DNA of 64,000 bases, taken from NCBI GenBank assembly GCA_944376805.1, contig CALWDX010000002.1, positions 1 through 64,000 on the forward strand. The letters are read 5' to 3'. Within the stretch, counting starts at the first letter, position 1, and every line of letters begins with the position of its first letter. The stretch is from an uncultured Clostridia bacterium. GTDB lineage: Bacteria; Bacillota; Clostridia; Lachnospirales; CAG-274. Shown piece after piece: positions 54,624 through 63,581 of this stretch. The notes beneath the pieces are model-generated. The model saw only the letters and a program-made list of their open reading frames with translations. It had not been told where the DNA came from and ran no database searches. The translations under genes were made by a program, and so were the position numbers.

Positions 54624-55391
54624 TTAATTTAATATATGATGTAAAGCTTCTTTTATAGAAGACATTTGCTCATCTATATTACAATTTATAGTTCCTATAT
54701 CTGTTTCTATAATACAATCTGTATCTTTTAATGATATATCTTTTATTATTTCAATATTATTTTTATCTGTATCTACTTCTAAAATCTTAAACTTATTTTT
54801 TTCTACAAAATTATAATTTTTCTCAGATAAAAATATTTTTAAATTTTTTACTTCTTTAATAGAACATAACCCTTTTTTTATAAGTAAAGATATAACACTA
54901 GGATTAAATTGAAAAGAATCTGTTAAAATATTTTGAGTTGTGTCTATAATAAATTTTATTATTTCAGGTTCTAAATTATTAATAGTTGCTACTTTTTCTT
55001 CTTCAGCTTGTTCAACTATTTGTTGAGCCTCTTTCCTCATTTGTTCACAATCTAATTCAGCCTTTTCATAGCCTTCATTATATCCTTTATCAAAAGCTTC
55101 TTTATATAGTTCTTCTGCTTTTATATCCATTTCTTGCTGCATTTGCAATTTTAAATTTTGTAAATCTGCTTCAGCTTTAAGTTTAGCTTGTTCTATTATA
55201 TCATTAGCTTGTTTATTAGCTTCTGCTATTATTGTTGCTCTTAAACCATCTATTTCTACCTGAAGTTCTTTTGAATATTTATCTACTTCATTATTTTGTT
55301 GTGTTTCATTTTTTTTTGATGAAGTAAATGTATTGTCTATAATAATATTATTATCAATATTTATATATGGTGCTTTTAATATCCTAGACAA
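54624..55391 (-). CDS. fliH: Flagellar assembly protein FliH
   Basis: A 255-residue FliH. A long central coiled coil (about 30-140) precedes the globular C-terminal domain (EPEIIKFIIDTTQNILTDSFQFNPSVISLLIKKGL). It regulates FliI and ties it to the C-ring. Its start overlaps fliG by 8 bp. Confidence 0.9.
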   Translation of the reverse strand: MSRILKAPYINIDNNIIIDNTFTSSKKNETQQNNEVDKYSKELQVEIDGLRATIIAEANKQANDIIEQAKLKAEADLQNLKLQMQQEMDIKAEELYKEAFDKGYNEGYEKAELDCEQMRKEAQQIVEQAEEEKVATINNLEPEIIKFIIDTTQNILTDSFQFNPSVISLLIKKGLCSIKEVKNLKIFLSEKNYNFVEKNKFKILEVDTDKNNIEIIKDISLKDTDCIIETDIGTINCNIDEQMSSIKEALHHILN

Positions 55392-56400
55392 TTATATCAT
55401 CTCCTCCACCTCTAGCAACAACAATTTGGTTAGTTTCTTGAAGTCTTCTAACAACATTAACAATTTTTTGTTGTGCTTCTTCAACATCTGTTCTTCTAAC
55501 AGGTCCCATAAATTCCATATCTTCTTTTATCATAGCTGCTAGACGTTTTGATAAGTTGTTAAATATAAGATTTTGTAAATCTTCTGATGCACCTTTAAGT
55601 GCTGTTGCAATATCTTTTTGGTCAATGTCTTCTCTAAGAACAGTTTGAATAGACCTATTATCAAGTGATAATAAATCTTCAAATACAAACATTTTCTTCT
55701 TAATTTCTTCAGAAAGTTCAACTTCTTCTGTTTCAAGAGTGTCCATAATATTTCTTTCTGTATTTCTATCAACAGAGTTAAGAATTTCTACGATAGCATC
55801 TATACCACCAACATCTGTAAACTCACCAGTCATAAGTGTAGCAATTTTATTTTCAAGAGCAGCTTCTATTTCTCTTATAACATCTGGATTTGTCCTATCC
55901 ATTGTAGCTATTCTTTTCGCTACATCAGCTTGCTTTTCTGGTGCTAAAGACGATAACACTTCTGCTGCTTGTACTGGTTTTAAATAAGATAATATTAATG
56001 CTATTGTTTGTGGATGCTCATTTTGTATAAAGTTTATAACTTGAGTAATATCATCTTTTTTAATAAAATCAAAAGGTCTAACTTGCAATGAAACTGTAAG
56101 TTTAGATATAATTTCATTAGCTTTGTCATCACCAAAAGATTGTTCTAAAAGTTGTTTAGCATAACCTATACCACCTTCAACAATATATTTTTGGGCAATA
56201 CAAACTTGATAAAACTCTTGTAAAACATCTTCTTTTACTTCTGGTAATATAGCATTAAGGCTTGCTATTTCTAAAGTTAAAGTTTCTATTTCTTCTTCTT
56301 TAAGATGTTTAAATATTTTAGCAGATTTTTCTGGTCCTAAACATACTAATAACATAGCAGCTTTAGTTTTGCCACCATATTGTTCTAATAAGCTAGCCAT
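55384..56400 (-). CDS. fliG: Flagellar motor switch protein FliG
   Basis: A 338-residue rotor protein. Conserved points are NEHPQTIALILSYLKPVQAAEVLSSL (middle domain) and the charged C-terminal helix FEDLLSLDNRSIQTVLREDIDQKDIATALKGA with MKEDMEFMGPVRRTDVE, which contacts MotA. Normal length. Confidence 0.96.
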   Translation of the reverse strand: MASLLEQYGGKTKAAMLLVCLGPEKSAKIFKHLKEEEIETLTLEIASLNAILPEVKEDVLQEFYQVCIAQKYIVEGGIGYAKQLLEQSFGDDKANEIISKLTVSLQVRPFDFIKKDDITQVINFIQNEHPQTIALILSYLKPVQAAEVLSSLAPEKQADVAKRIATMDRTNPDVIREIEAALENKIATLMTGEFTDVGGIDAIVEILNSVDRNTERNIMDTLETEEVELSEEIKKKMFVFEDLLSLDNRSIQTVLREDIDQKDIATALKGASEDLQNLIFNNLSKRLAAMIKEDMEFMGPVRRTDVEEAQQKIVNVVRRLQETNQIVVARGGGDDIIV

Positions 56401-56406
56401 TTTTTA

Positions 56407-58023
56407 TCACTCCCATTCATCATTAAGCCAATTTCTAAGAAGTTGTGCTGCTGCTTCTGGATTTTCATCAATGAAATCTTCAATTTTAAGTTTAAATTCA
56501 GACTCTATTTCATTAATACCAGCAATTTTTTCTGCCACTTCTTCATCTTCTCTTTTATTAGTAGCAATAAGGTCTTCAATAGAAATTTCTGGTTCAATTT
56601 CTTCAATTTCAGCTGGTTGAGCTTTTTTAATAAGAGCAAATGCAAGTAAAGCTATTAACACAACTAATATAATTAAAATTATTATTTGTTGTACATTTAT
56701 AGGATTTACAACTTTATCTACAAATATAGGTTTTTCATAACCTGTTAATGTAACATTTTCTATACCTGTACCTATTCTAATAGTATCTAACAATTGTTGA
56801 TCCATATCTATTAAAGTTGGATTTCCATTTTGTTCTTTAAATTGCTCCCAACTTAACTCTTTATTTATTGTACCTTCTTTTATTAAATCTTCTTCATTAT
56901 AAAATCTATATCTATATACTGTAACAGCAACAGAAGATTGCTCTGGTACAAAAGTACCTCCTAATGCTTCTCTTACTTGCTCTACTTCATTATATGCATA
57001 TTCAGTATCTTTTTTAGAACCATCATAACTTCCTGTATTTCCACCACCCATTGCATAATTAGTTGGTGTTTGGTCATTAGATTCAATTCCTGGTTCAGCT
57101 CCAACTTCACCATTAACAACACTTTCTGTTTGTTCTGTTTGTTTTTTAGGAACACCTACTGTTGCTTCATTAACTGGTGGTGTTAATACAAGACTTCTTT
57201 CTTGACTTTTATCCCAGTCAAATTTAACACTAGATATAACTTTAACTTCATCATATAAAGGATTTAAAGTATCTTGTATTTTTGTTTCTATTTCAGTTTT
57301 TTTGTTATTTTCAATTTCTTGCTGTTTATTATGACTCATATTTAAGTCTTCTTTTCCAGAGTATAATAATTTACCTTTTGTATCAGCAATAGTAACATTT
57401 TCAACTTTTACACCTTCAACACTACTCGCTATAAGATTAGCAATAATAGAACCTTGTTCTTCTGTAAAAGTATTATCAGTTGTAATAGTAACCCCTGCAC
57501 TAGCTTCTTTTTTATTATTATTAAATACTACTGTATCTTCTGGTAAAGCTAGTTTAACTTTAGCTTCTTTTACATTTTCAAAGCTTTTTATTAATTGCTC
57601 CATTTCTGCTTCTTTCAATCTTTGATATTGTTCTTTTTTATCATTTTCAGTCATACCTATACTGATATTAGCAGAAACATCATCAAATGTTATCCCCTCT
57701 TTACCTATTTCACTACTGGCAATCAATATTTTAGCTCTACTTTCGTCTTTTTCTAAAACTTCTATACCAGTACCCCTATCAAGTAATTTATTTTTTACTT
57801 GATTATCATTTAATATTTTTTCTATTTCCCCTACTAATGAAGGGTCTGCATTAGATTTTAAAACAACCCATTGTGGTTTAAAGCTAATGTATAGTAAAAG
57901 ACCTAAAATAACTACAAGACCTATTGCAATAATGATTATTTTATTTCTTAAACTTTTATCTATATTACTCCATTTTTCTGCTATTTTAGTCTTATAGCTT
58001 AATAGTTTTTCATGCATATTCAC
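56407..58023 (-). CDS. fliF: Flagellar MS-ring protein FliF
   Basis: A 538-residue protein with transmembrane segments near 28-48 and 455-475 flanking the ring-forming YscJ/FliF domain (VLKSNADPSLVGEIEKILNDNQVKNKLLDRGTGIEV) and a C-terminal FliG-binding tail (LLRNWLNDEWE). The MS ring is the base for the whole flagellum. Confidence 0.96.
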   Translation of the reverse strand: MNMHEKLLSYKTKIAEKWSNIDKSLRNKIIIIAIGLVVILGLLLYISFKPQWVVLKSNADPSLVGEIEKILNDNQVKNKLLDRGTGIEVLEKDESRAKILIASSEIGKEGITFDDVSANISIGMTENDKKEQYQRLKEAEMEQLIKSFENVKEAKVKLALPEDTVVFNNNKKEASAGVTITTDNTFTEEQGSIIANLIASSVEGVKVENVTIADTKGKLLYSGKEDLNMSHNKQQEIENNKKTEIETKIQDTLNPLYDEVKVISSVKFDWDKSQERSLVLTPPVNEATVGVPKKQTEQTESVVNGEVGAEPGIESNDQTPTNYAMGGGNTGSYDGSKKDTEYAYNEVEQVREALGGTFVPEQSSVAVTVYRYRFYNEEDLIKEGTINKELSWEQFKEQNGNPTLIDMDQQLLDTIRIGTGIENVTLTGYEKPIFVDKVVNPINVQQIIILIILVVLIALLAFALIKKAQPAEIEEIEPEISIEDLIATNKREDEEVAEKIAGINEIESEFKLKIEDFIDENPEAAAQLLRNWLNDEWE

Positions 58024-58103
58024 ACCTCATATAAGTATTTTATATAAAATTAAATCTTAAATATTTTTGAATGTATAAACATATAAGCTATACTTAATAT
58101 AAT

Positions 58104-58439
58104 TTATACTGATATTCTCATAATTTCTTGATAAGCTGTCAATATTTTATTTGTAACTTGAGATGTAAACTGTATAGCTGAACTAGCTCTAGATTGTGCC
58201 ATAGAGAGTGCTATCATATCATCAGATTTACCTGTTATAAAATCGATTTGTTTTTGTTCTACATCTTTTTGTATAGTATTTGTACTTTCATAAAGATTAA
58301 CAGCTTCATTAAAAAACTTACTAAAAGGGTCTGTTTTTATAAAATTTTCAACACTATTTTGATTATTAAAGTTTAACCCTTTATTAAATTGTATATTTTT
58401 ATCTATACTAAAAGGTTGTATATTATTATCTATAAACAT
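58104..58439 (-). CDS. fliE: Flagellar hook-basal body protein FliE
   Basis: A 111-residue protein; its C-terminal two-thirds fit FliE (FSKFFNEAVNLYESTNTIQKDVEQKQIDFITG, ALSMAQSRASSAIQFTSQVTNKILTAYQEIMRISV). It joins the MS ring to the rod. It is 21 bp after flgC; an 80-bp gap precedes fliF. Confidence 0.92.
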   Translation of the reverse strand: MFIDNNIQPFSIDKNIQFNKGLNFNNQNSVENFIKTDPFSKFFNEAVNLYESTNTIQKDVEQKQIDFITGKSDDMIALSMAQSRASSAIQFTSQVTNKILTAYQEIMRISV

Positions 58440-58460
58440 AAATCATATTCCCCCTTAAAT

Positions 58461-58913
58461 TTATTTTCCTATTTCTAAGGTCTTATTTATCATACCTTTA
58501 GTAATGTTAACAGCTGTTATATTTGCCTCATAAGCACGATTTGCAGATATCATATTTACCATTTCTTCAACAACATTTACATTAGGCTTTGTAACATATC
58601 CATTTTCATCAGCATCTGGATGATTAGGATTATACTCTTTAGGACCTTCTGAATTATCAACCTCAATTTTTTCAACTTTAACACCAGAAAGACTATTAGT
58701 TGTTTCATTACTTAATACTGTGTTAAACATTGAACGAAATGAATTTTTATCATTTGATATTTCACTAAAAATAACTGTTTTTCTTTTATAAGGTCCACCC
58801 TCTGCTGTTCTAGTTGTGTCTATATTAGCCATATTTTGACTTATAATATCCATTCTTAAACTTTGTGCTGTAAGTGCTGTACCACTTGTATTTAAACTAC
58901 TAAAAAAAGACAT
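58461..58913 (-). CDS. flgC: Flagellar rod protein FlgC
   Basis: A 150-residue rod protein. N-terminal [39 protein letters not shown] and C-terminal [36 protein letters not shown]-type motifs are typical (here [13 protein letters not shown]). It is 23 bp after flgB. Confidence 0.95.
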   Translation of the reverse strand: [150 protein letters not shown]

Positions 58914-58936
58914 AACTTACTTATCCTCCTAAATAA

Positions 58937-59323
58937 TTATTTAAACGTAGAATAAACAGTGTTTGTTCTGTTAGAATTAGAAAGTACACTATTTACTATA
59001 AAATCATATTTTGTTGAATTTTTGTAAAACTCTATCATTTCAGTTTCTATATCAATACTATTACCATCAATAGTTGTGCTATTAGGTTTTGTAGTAACCT
59101 TTATATTTGGTATAACACTGTTCATATGGTCGATACCTGTCCTTTTTGTTTCATCTATAGCATTAGCAAGAACTCTTTCAAATTCTACACTTTTACTTTT
59201 ATAATTAGGTGTATCTATATTAGCCATATTATTTAAAAGAACTTGATTTTTATATTGTGTAGCCTGCATAGCAGTTTCTAATATTCTGTTTTGAGTAAAT
59301 AATCTATCAAAAATCATAATCAA
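58937..59323 (-). CDS. flgB: Flagellar rod protein FlgB
   Basis: A 128-residue proximal rod protein with YKNQVLLNNMANIDTPNYKSKSVEFERVL and a C-terminal TEMIEFYKNSTKYDFIVNSV region. It is the first gene of the long fla operon (flgB to about 30475). GGAGAG precedes the start. Confidence 0.93.
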   Translation of the reverse strand: MIMIFDRLFTQNRILETAMQATQYKNQVLLNNMANIDTPNYKSKSVEFERVLANAIDETKRTGIDHMNSVIPNIKVTTKPNSTTIDGNSIDIETEMIEFYKNSTKYDFIVNSVLSNSNRTNTVYSTFK

Positions 59324-59415
59324 CTCTCCTTTATCTTATATATTTTAACTTATTTTTTTGTAAATGTAAAGTTTTTTTATTTATTTATATTAGTTGTAAT
59401 TTTTGTCTTTTTATG

Positions 59416-59442
59416 TTATCGACATTTTGTATATTTTAATTA
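59416..59442 (-). promoter_or_regulatory. SigD-like promoter of the fla operon
   Basis: Minus strand TAAT (59439-59442), 15-bp spacer, GTCGATAA (59416-59423). The layout equals that before flgM. A sigma-A promoter may also be present in the same A+T-rich 277-bp gap but I see no clear one. Confidence 0.5.
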
Positions 59443-59560
59443 AGTAAAATATTAAATTTTTATTGTATTTTACTTAAAAATATTTATGTATATTATATTA
59501 ATATATTTTATTTAATAAATATTTCATAATATGTATAATTTAAAAGTAATATTTTATTTT

Positions 59561-59598
59561 TATAAAAAAAGTATAGTTTTTTACTATACTTTTTTATA
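59561..59598 (-). terminator. Terminator of spoVFB
   Basis: A stem of about 15 bp (59583-59598 with 59561-59577, around AGTATAGT) with T-runs in both directions, overlapping the last bases before the spoVFB stop region. Confidence 0.8.
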
Positions 59599-59600
59599 AT

Positions 59601-60188
59601 TTAACTATATTCAATTAAAATAGGTTGTATTTGTTCACCTTTTAATGCATACTTAATAGTTTCTTGTATTTTATCAAAATGTGCTACAATAGATTTTGGT
59701 TTTTTTAAATAGTCATCTTGACCAAATGGTACAAAATATATATTTTTCTTATTCATCATACTTCCTATATTTTCCATATTAGCACCTAGAGCATCATTTG
59801 TGGAAATAGCTATTATAACTGGTTTATTATTTCTTATATGTGCTTTACTTGCCATTAAAACAGGCGTATCACATATACCATTATTCATTTTAGCAAGAGT
59901 ATTTCCTGTACAAGGTGCTATAATAAAAATATCTAAAAAATTTTTAGGTCCAATAGGTTCTGCCTGTTCTATAGTTTTTATAATTTTATTTCCTGTTATT
60001 TCTTCTACTTGTTCCATAAAATCTTTTGCCATACCAAATCTTGTATTTATATTTTGAGAATTAAAAGAAAAAACAGGATATACATTAGCTTTTAATTCTA
60101 CTAACTTTTTAATTTGTTCTATAGTTTCTTTAAATGTACAAAAAGAACCAGTTAAAGCATACCCAATATTTACTCCTTGTAAATCCAT
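59601..60188 (-). CDS. spoVFB: Dipicolinate synthase subunit B
   Basis: A 195-residue flavoprotein-fold subunit (GVNIGYALTGSFCTFKETIEQIKKL; IIAPCTGNTLAKMNNGICDTPVLMASKAH; AISTNDALGANMENIG). With subunit A it makes dipicolinic acid in the mother cell, the calcium-binding solute of the spore core. In Bacillus the A subunit gene is directly upstream; here it is not adjacent. A possible sigma-K promoter lies upstream, and the ribosome site GGAGGTGG is strong. Confidence 0.92.
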   Translation of the reverse strand: MDLQGVNIGYALTGSFCTFKETIEQIKKLVELKANVYPVFSFNSQNINTRFGMAKDFMEQVEEITGNKIIKTIEQAEPIGPKNFLDIFIIAPCTGNTLAKMNNGICDTPVLMASKAHIRNNKPVIIAISTNDALGANMENIGSMMNKKNIYFVPFGQDDYLKKPKSIVAHFDKIQETIKYALKGEQIQPILIEYS

Positions 60189-60205
60189 TTTACCACCTCC
60201 ATAAT

Positions 60206-60233
60206 TAATAATATGAAGGTTATAAAAATAAGT
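60206..60233 (-). promoter_or_regulatory. Possible sigma-K promoter of spoVFB
   Basis: Minus strand AC (60232-60233), 16-bp spacer, CATATTATTA (60206-60215), one mismatch to the sigma-K -10 CATANNNTA. It fits the known mother-cell timing of dipicolinate synthesis, but such short A+T-rich motifs arise by chance here. Confidence 0.3.
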
Positions 60234-60272
60234 TACAAATTTTTACTTTAATAATAATTAATAATTTAAAAA

Positions 60273-60297
60273 AAGCTGTAGAAAATTCCTACAGCTT
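60273..60297 (-). terminator. Terminator of the feo unit
   Basis: AAGCTGTAG (60273-60281) and CTACAGCTT (60289-60297), followed on the minus strand by a run of seven U. It ends the feoA-feoB-small gene unit. Confidence 0.87.
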
Positions 60298-60306
60298 AAA
60301 TATTTA

Positions 60307-60450
60307 CTAATGTTTATGAGAACTACAACCTGAACAGCCTCCCTCATTGTTACAACCACAACATTTTCCTTTTTTCTTATCTTTATATACTTTAACTACA
60401 GCAAATATAAATAATATAAATACTAAACTAGCAATAATATATGTTGCCAT
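60307..60450 (-). CDS. FeoB-associated Cys-rich membrane protein (47 aa)
   Basis: A small gene I translated by hand: MATYIIASLVFILFIFAVVK (one membrane helix), then a basic KDKKKGK stretch and a Cys-rich tail GKCCGCNNEGGCSGCSS. This is the FeoB-associated small protein family, thought to work with FeoB in ferrous iron uptake, perhaps by binding iron. It follows feoB by 18 bp and has an AGGTG ribosome site. Confidence 0.88.
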   Translation of the reverse strand: MATYIIASLVFILFIFAVVKVYKDKKKGKCCGCNNEGGCSGCSSHKH

Positions 60451-60468
60451 AAATTCACCTTCTTACAA

Positions 60469-62562
60469 TTAATATTTACTTTTTCTAAACATCATATAAA
60501 GTACAAATATTATAACTAATATAGCTATTATAGTACCAAAACTAAATCCTACCCCTAAAAATATAACCTTACCTAGTTGATATATAACAAACGAAACAAG
60601 ATAAGCTAATAAAGTTTGATAACCAATAGCTATTAAAGTCCATTTTATATTTCCCATTTCTCTTCTTATAGCACCAATCGCAGCAAAACAAGGAGCACAT
60701 AACATATTAAATGCTACAAAAGAATATGCACTTACTGTTGTAAACATAGCTGATATTTGTGAAATTAAGTGTTCATCACCTTCTGTAATAGCATCACCTA
60801 ATCCTAATAAAACACCATAAGAAGTAACTAAATTTTCTTTAGCTACAAGACCATTTATTGTAGCAACAGCTGCTTGCCAATTACCAAATCCTAAAGGAAC
60901 AAATAAAGGTGCTATTAGTTTACCTATATTAGCAAGTATACTTTGTTCAACATCTTCTACCATAGTAAAACTAAAACTAAATCTACTTAAAAACCATAAT
61001 ATAACAGATGCTGCAAATATTACTGTACCTGCTTTAATAATAAATGATTTTGCTCTATCCCAAACATGTCTTAAAACAGTTTTAGTAGAAGGTAAATGAT
61101 ATTTAGGTAATTCCATAATAAATGGCGAAACATCACCACTAAAAGCTTTTAATTTTTTAAGTATTAAACCAGATACTAAAACCATAGCTATACCTAAAAA
61201 ATATATTGAAGGTCCTATCAAAGAATTTTCGGGAAATAGAGCTGCCCCAAATAAAGCTATAATAGGTAATTTAGCGCCACAAGGCATAAAAGTAGTTACC
61301 ATTACTGTTATTTTTCTATCACGGTCATTTTCAATAGTTCTTGAAGCCATTATTCCTGGAACACCACAACCTGTACTTATAAGCATAGGTATAAAAGATT
61401 TACCAGATAAACCAACTTTTCTAAAAATTCTATCCATTACAAATGCAATTCTTGACATATAACCACAATCTTCTAGTAAAGATAAAAAGAAAAATAAAAC
61501 AACCATTTGAGGAATAAAACCAAGTACAGCCCCAACACCTGCCACTATACCGTCTATGATAAGGCTATATAACCAATCTGCTACATTTAAACTTTGTAAA
61601 ATACCACCTATAAAGTTAGTAACATATTCACCAAAAAATACATCATTAGTCCAAGTTGTAAGCATATCCCCTAATGAAGTTACTGATATGTAATATATTA
61701 AATACATAACTCCAAAAAATATAGGTAATGCCAAATATCTATTTGTAAGTATATTATCTACTTTTGTAGATATATCTTCTTGAATAGTTTTTTTTGAAAC
61801 TGTTTCATTCACAATTTTTGTAATGTAACTATATCTTTCATTTATAACTATACTTTCACTTTCATCATCAAAATTATTTTCTACTTCTTTTATAATATTA
61901 TCTATTTTACTATATAAATCATTTGATAAGTTTAATTTTTCTAAAACTTTACTATCCTTTTCAAATACTTTTATACTATACCATCTTTTATCTTCTTCAA
62001 TATTTATAATGTTTTCTATTTCTTTTAAAGCACTTTCTACTTTTTCTGAAAAAATATCTAAAGGTTTATTTTTAGAATTTATAACACTTAAAGCTTTATC
62101 TACAAGTATATTTAATCCATCACCTTTTAAAGCAGTTGTTTCAACTATAGGACAACCTATAATTTTCTCTAGTTTAGAAACATCTATACTTTCATCATTT
62201 TTTTTAACAATATCCATCATATTAAGAGCAATTATTGTAGGTATACCCATTTCTATAACTTGAGTTGTAAGATATAAATTTCTTTCTATATTAGATGCAT
62301 CAACAATATTTATTATAACATCTGGTTTTTCATTCATAATATAATTTCTTGTTACAACTTCTTCCAATGTATAAGGAGATAAAGAATATATTCCTGGTAA
62401 ATCTATAATATTTACATCTTTTCTATTTTTTACTACTCCTGATTTTTTTTCTACTGTAACACCAGGCCAGTTACCTACATATTGAAAACTACCTGTAAGT
62501 TTATTAAACATAGTTGTTTTACCACAATTTGGGTTACCAACTAACCCTATATTTATTGCCAT
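60469..62562 (-). CDS. feoB: Ferrous iron transporter FeoB
   Basis: A 697-residue transporter. The cytosolic G domain has GNPNCGKTTMFNKLTG (P-loop), WPGVTVEKK, DLPGIYSL and NMMD; a helical GDI-like domain follows, then the membrane part with paired Gate motifs (FIPMLISTGCGVPGIMASRT, TTFMPCGAKLPII; NMLCAPCFAAIGAIRREMG). It imports Fe2+ under anaerobic conditions. It is 2 bp after feoA. Confidence 0.96.
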   Translation of the reverse strand: MAINIGLVGNPNCGKTTMFNKLTGSFQYVGNWPGVTVEKKSGVVKNRKDVNIIDLPGIYSLSPYTLEEVVTRNYIMNEKPDVIINIVDASNIERNLYLTTQVIEMGIPTIIALNMMDIVKKNDESIDVSKLEKIIGCPIVETTALKGDGLNILVDKALSVINSKNKPLDIFSEKVESALKEIENIINIEEDKRWYSIKVFEKDSKVLEKLNLSNDLYSKIDNIIKEVENNFDDESESIVINERYSYITKIVNETVSKKTIQEDISTKVDNILTNRYLALPIFFGVMYLIYYISVTSLGDMLTTWTNDVFFGEYVTNFIGGILQSLNVADWLYSLIIDGIVAGVGAVLGFIPQMVVLFFFLSLLEDCGYMSRIAFVMDRIFRKVGLSGKSFIPMLISTGCGVPGIMASRTIENDRDRKITVMVTTFMPCGAKLPIIALFGAALFPENSLIGPSIYFLGIAMVLVSGLILKKLKAFSGDVSPFIMELPKYHLPSTKTVLRHVWDRAKSFIIKAGTVIFAASVILWFLSRFSFSFTMVEDVEQSILANIGKLIAPLFVPLGFGNWQAAVATINGLVAKENLVTSYGVLLGLGDAITEGDEHLISQISAMFTTVSAYSFVAFNMLCAPCFAAIGAIRREMGNIKWTLIAIGYQTLLAYLVSFVIYQLGKVIFLGVGFSFGTIIAILVIIFVLYMMFRKSKY

Positions 62563-62564
62563 TA

Positions 62565-62795
62565 CTATTCACACTCCTCAACTAATATTATTTTTGCATC
62601 TTCTTTTCTAATAGTAAGTTCATAGCCTCTTATAGATACTTCTATAGGGTCACCTAATGGTGCTGTTTTTCTAACAAAAATATTTGTATCTTTTGTTATA
62701 CCCATATCCATAATACGTCTTTTCAAAGCACCTTCACCAATAACTTTTACTACTTTAGCATTTTTTCCCACTTTAACATTACTTAATTCTTTCAT
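62565..62795 (-). CDS. feoA: Ferrous iron transport protein FeoA
   Basis: A 76-residue SH3-like protein (GEGALKRRIMDMGITKDTNIFVRKTAPLGDPIEVSIRGYELTIRKEDA), the FeoA pattern, partner of FeoB. It is first in the unit, behind a promoter with adjacent TTAGC/GCTAA repeats that may bind an iron-responsive repressor. Confidence 0.94.
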   Translation of the reverse strand: MKELSNVKVGKNAKVVKVIGEGALKRRIMDMGITKDTNIFVRKTAPLGDPIEVSIRGYELTIRKEDAKIILVEECE

Positions 62796-62868
62796 AAACT
62801 ATACTCCTTTAAAGATATATCTATATTAGTTATAAATTATATTTAAAAATAGTTCTTATTAATAATAA

Positions 62869-62928
62869 AAGCTAATTTATATTAGCTTAAGCTAACTTAA
62901 TTTTATATCTACTAACACCTTTTGTCAA
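62869..62928 (-). promoter_or_regulatory. feoA promoter with TTAGC/GCTAA operator
   Basis: TTGACA (62923-62928), 17-bp spacer, TAAAAT (62900-62905), minus strand. Just downstream is a 14-bp palindrome TTAGCTTAAGCTAA (62882-62895) and one more inverted half-site (GCTAAT near 62873). The form resembles DtxR/IdeR-type iron boxes (TTAGGnTAnnCTAA), not a Fur box. Confidence 0.7.
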
Positions 62929-62957
62929 TAAAAATTTTAATTTATTATTATTTTCTA

Positions 62958-62999
62958 TTGACAATTATTATTAATTGTATTATAATGAACTTTGTTCAT
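62958..62999 (+). promoter_or_regulatory. Promoter and likely operator of the TetR gene
   Basis: A full consensus TTGACA (62958-62963), 17-bp spacer, TATAAT (62981-62986). ATGAAC-TTT-GTTCAT (62985-62999) overlaps the -10 end and start point, as expected for autorepression by the TetR-type product. Confidence 0.75.
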
Positions 63000-63024
63000 A
63001 AAATAAATATTGGAGGTGTTTTAT

Positions 63025-63564
63025 TTGTATGATACTATTCTCAATATGAGTAAAAAAATAGCTATAGAAAATGGTTTAAATTCAATAAATATGAGACTTA
63101 TTGCTAAAAATTGTGATATTGCATTAGGTTCTATTTATAATTATTTCCCTTCAAAATCTGATTTGCTTATAGCTACTATACAATCTATTTGGCAAGATAT
63201 TTTTAACCTAAATAGTAATTCTTTTAATAGTGAAATTTTTATTGATAATATTATATATATTTTTGAAACAATAAATAAAAATTTACAAAAATATCCAGAC
63301 TTTTTTACATTACATTCTTTAAGTTTTAACAATGAAAATAAACATAAAGGTAAAAAGTCAATGGATATATTTTTAAATAATATAAAAGTTCATTTAACTA
63401 ATATTTTAGAAAATGATAAAAATGTTAGAAATAATGTTTTTAACGAATATCTTACCCCAACTATATTTGTTGATTATATTTTTAATTTGTTGATATCTTT
63501 AATATTTGATAAAAAAGATAATTGTAAAAGTTTAATAAAATTAATTGAAAATAGTATTTATTAA
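63025..63564 (+). CDS. TetR/AcrR-family transcriptional regulator
   Basis: A 179-residue regulator. The N-terminal helix-turn-helix is clear (NMRLIAKNCDIALGSIYNYFPSKSDLLIATI); the ligand domain follows. I start at TTG 63025 (protein MYDTILNMSKKIAIENG...): GGAGGTG precedes it by seven bases. The alternative ATG (63046) would lose part of the first helix. It lies 17 bp before a membrane-protein gene that it likely controls. Confidence 0.88.
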   Translation: MYDTILNMSKKIAIENGLNSINMRLIAKNCDIALGSIYNYFPSKSDLLIATIQSIWQDIFNLNSNSFNSEIFIDNIIYIFETINKNLQKYPDFFTLHSLSFNNENKHKGKKSMDIFLNNIKVHLTNILENDKNVRNNVFNEYLTPTIFVDYIFNLLISLIFDKKDNCKSLIKLIENSIY

Positions 63565-63581
63565 TTTAGGAGGTTTGTTTT

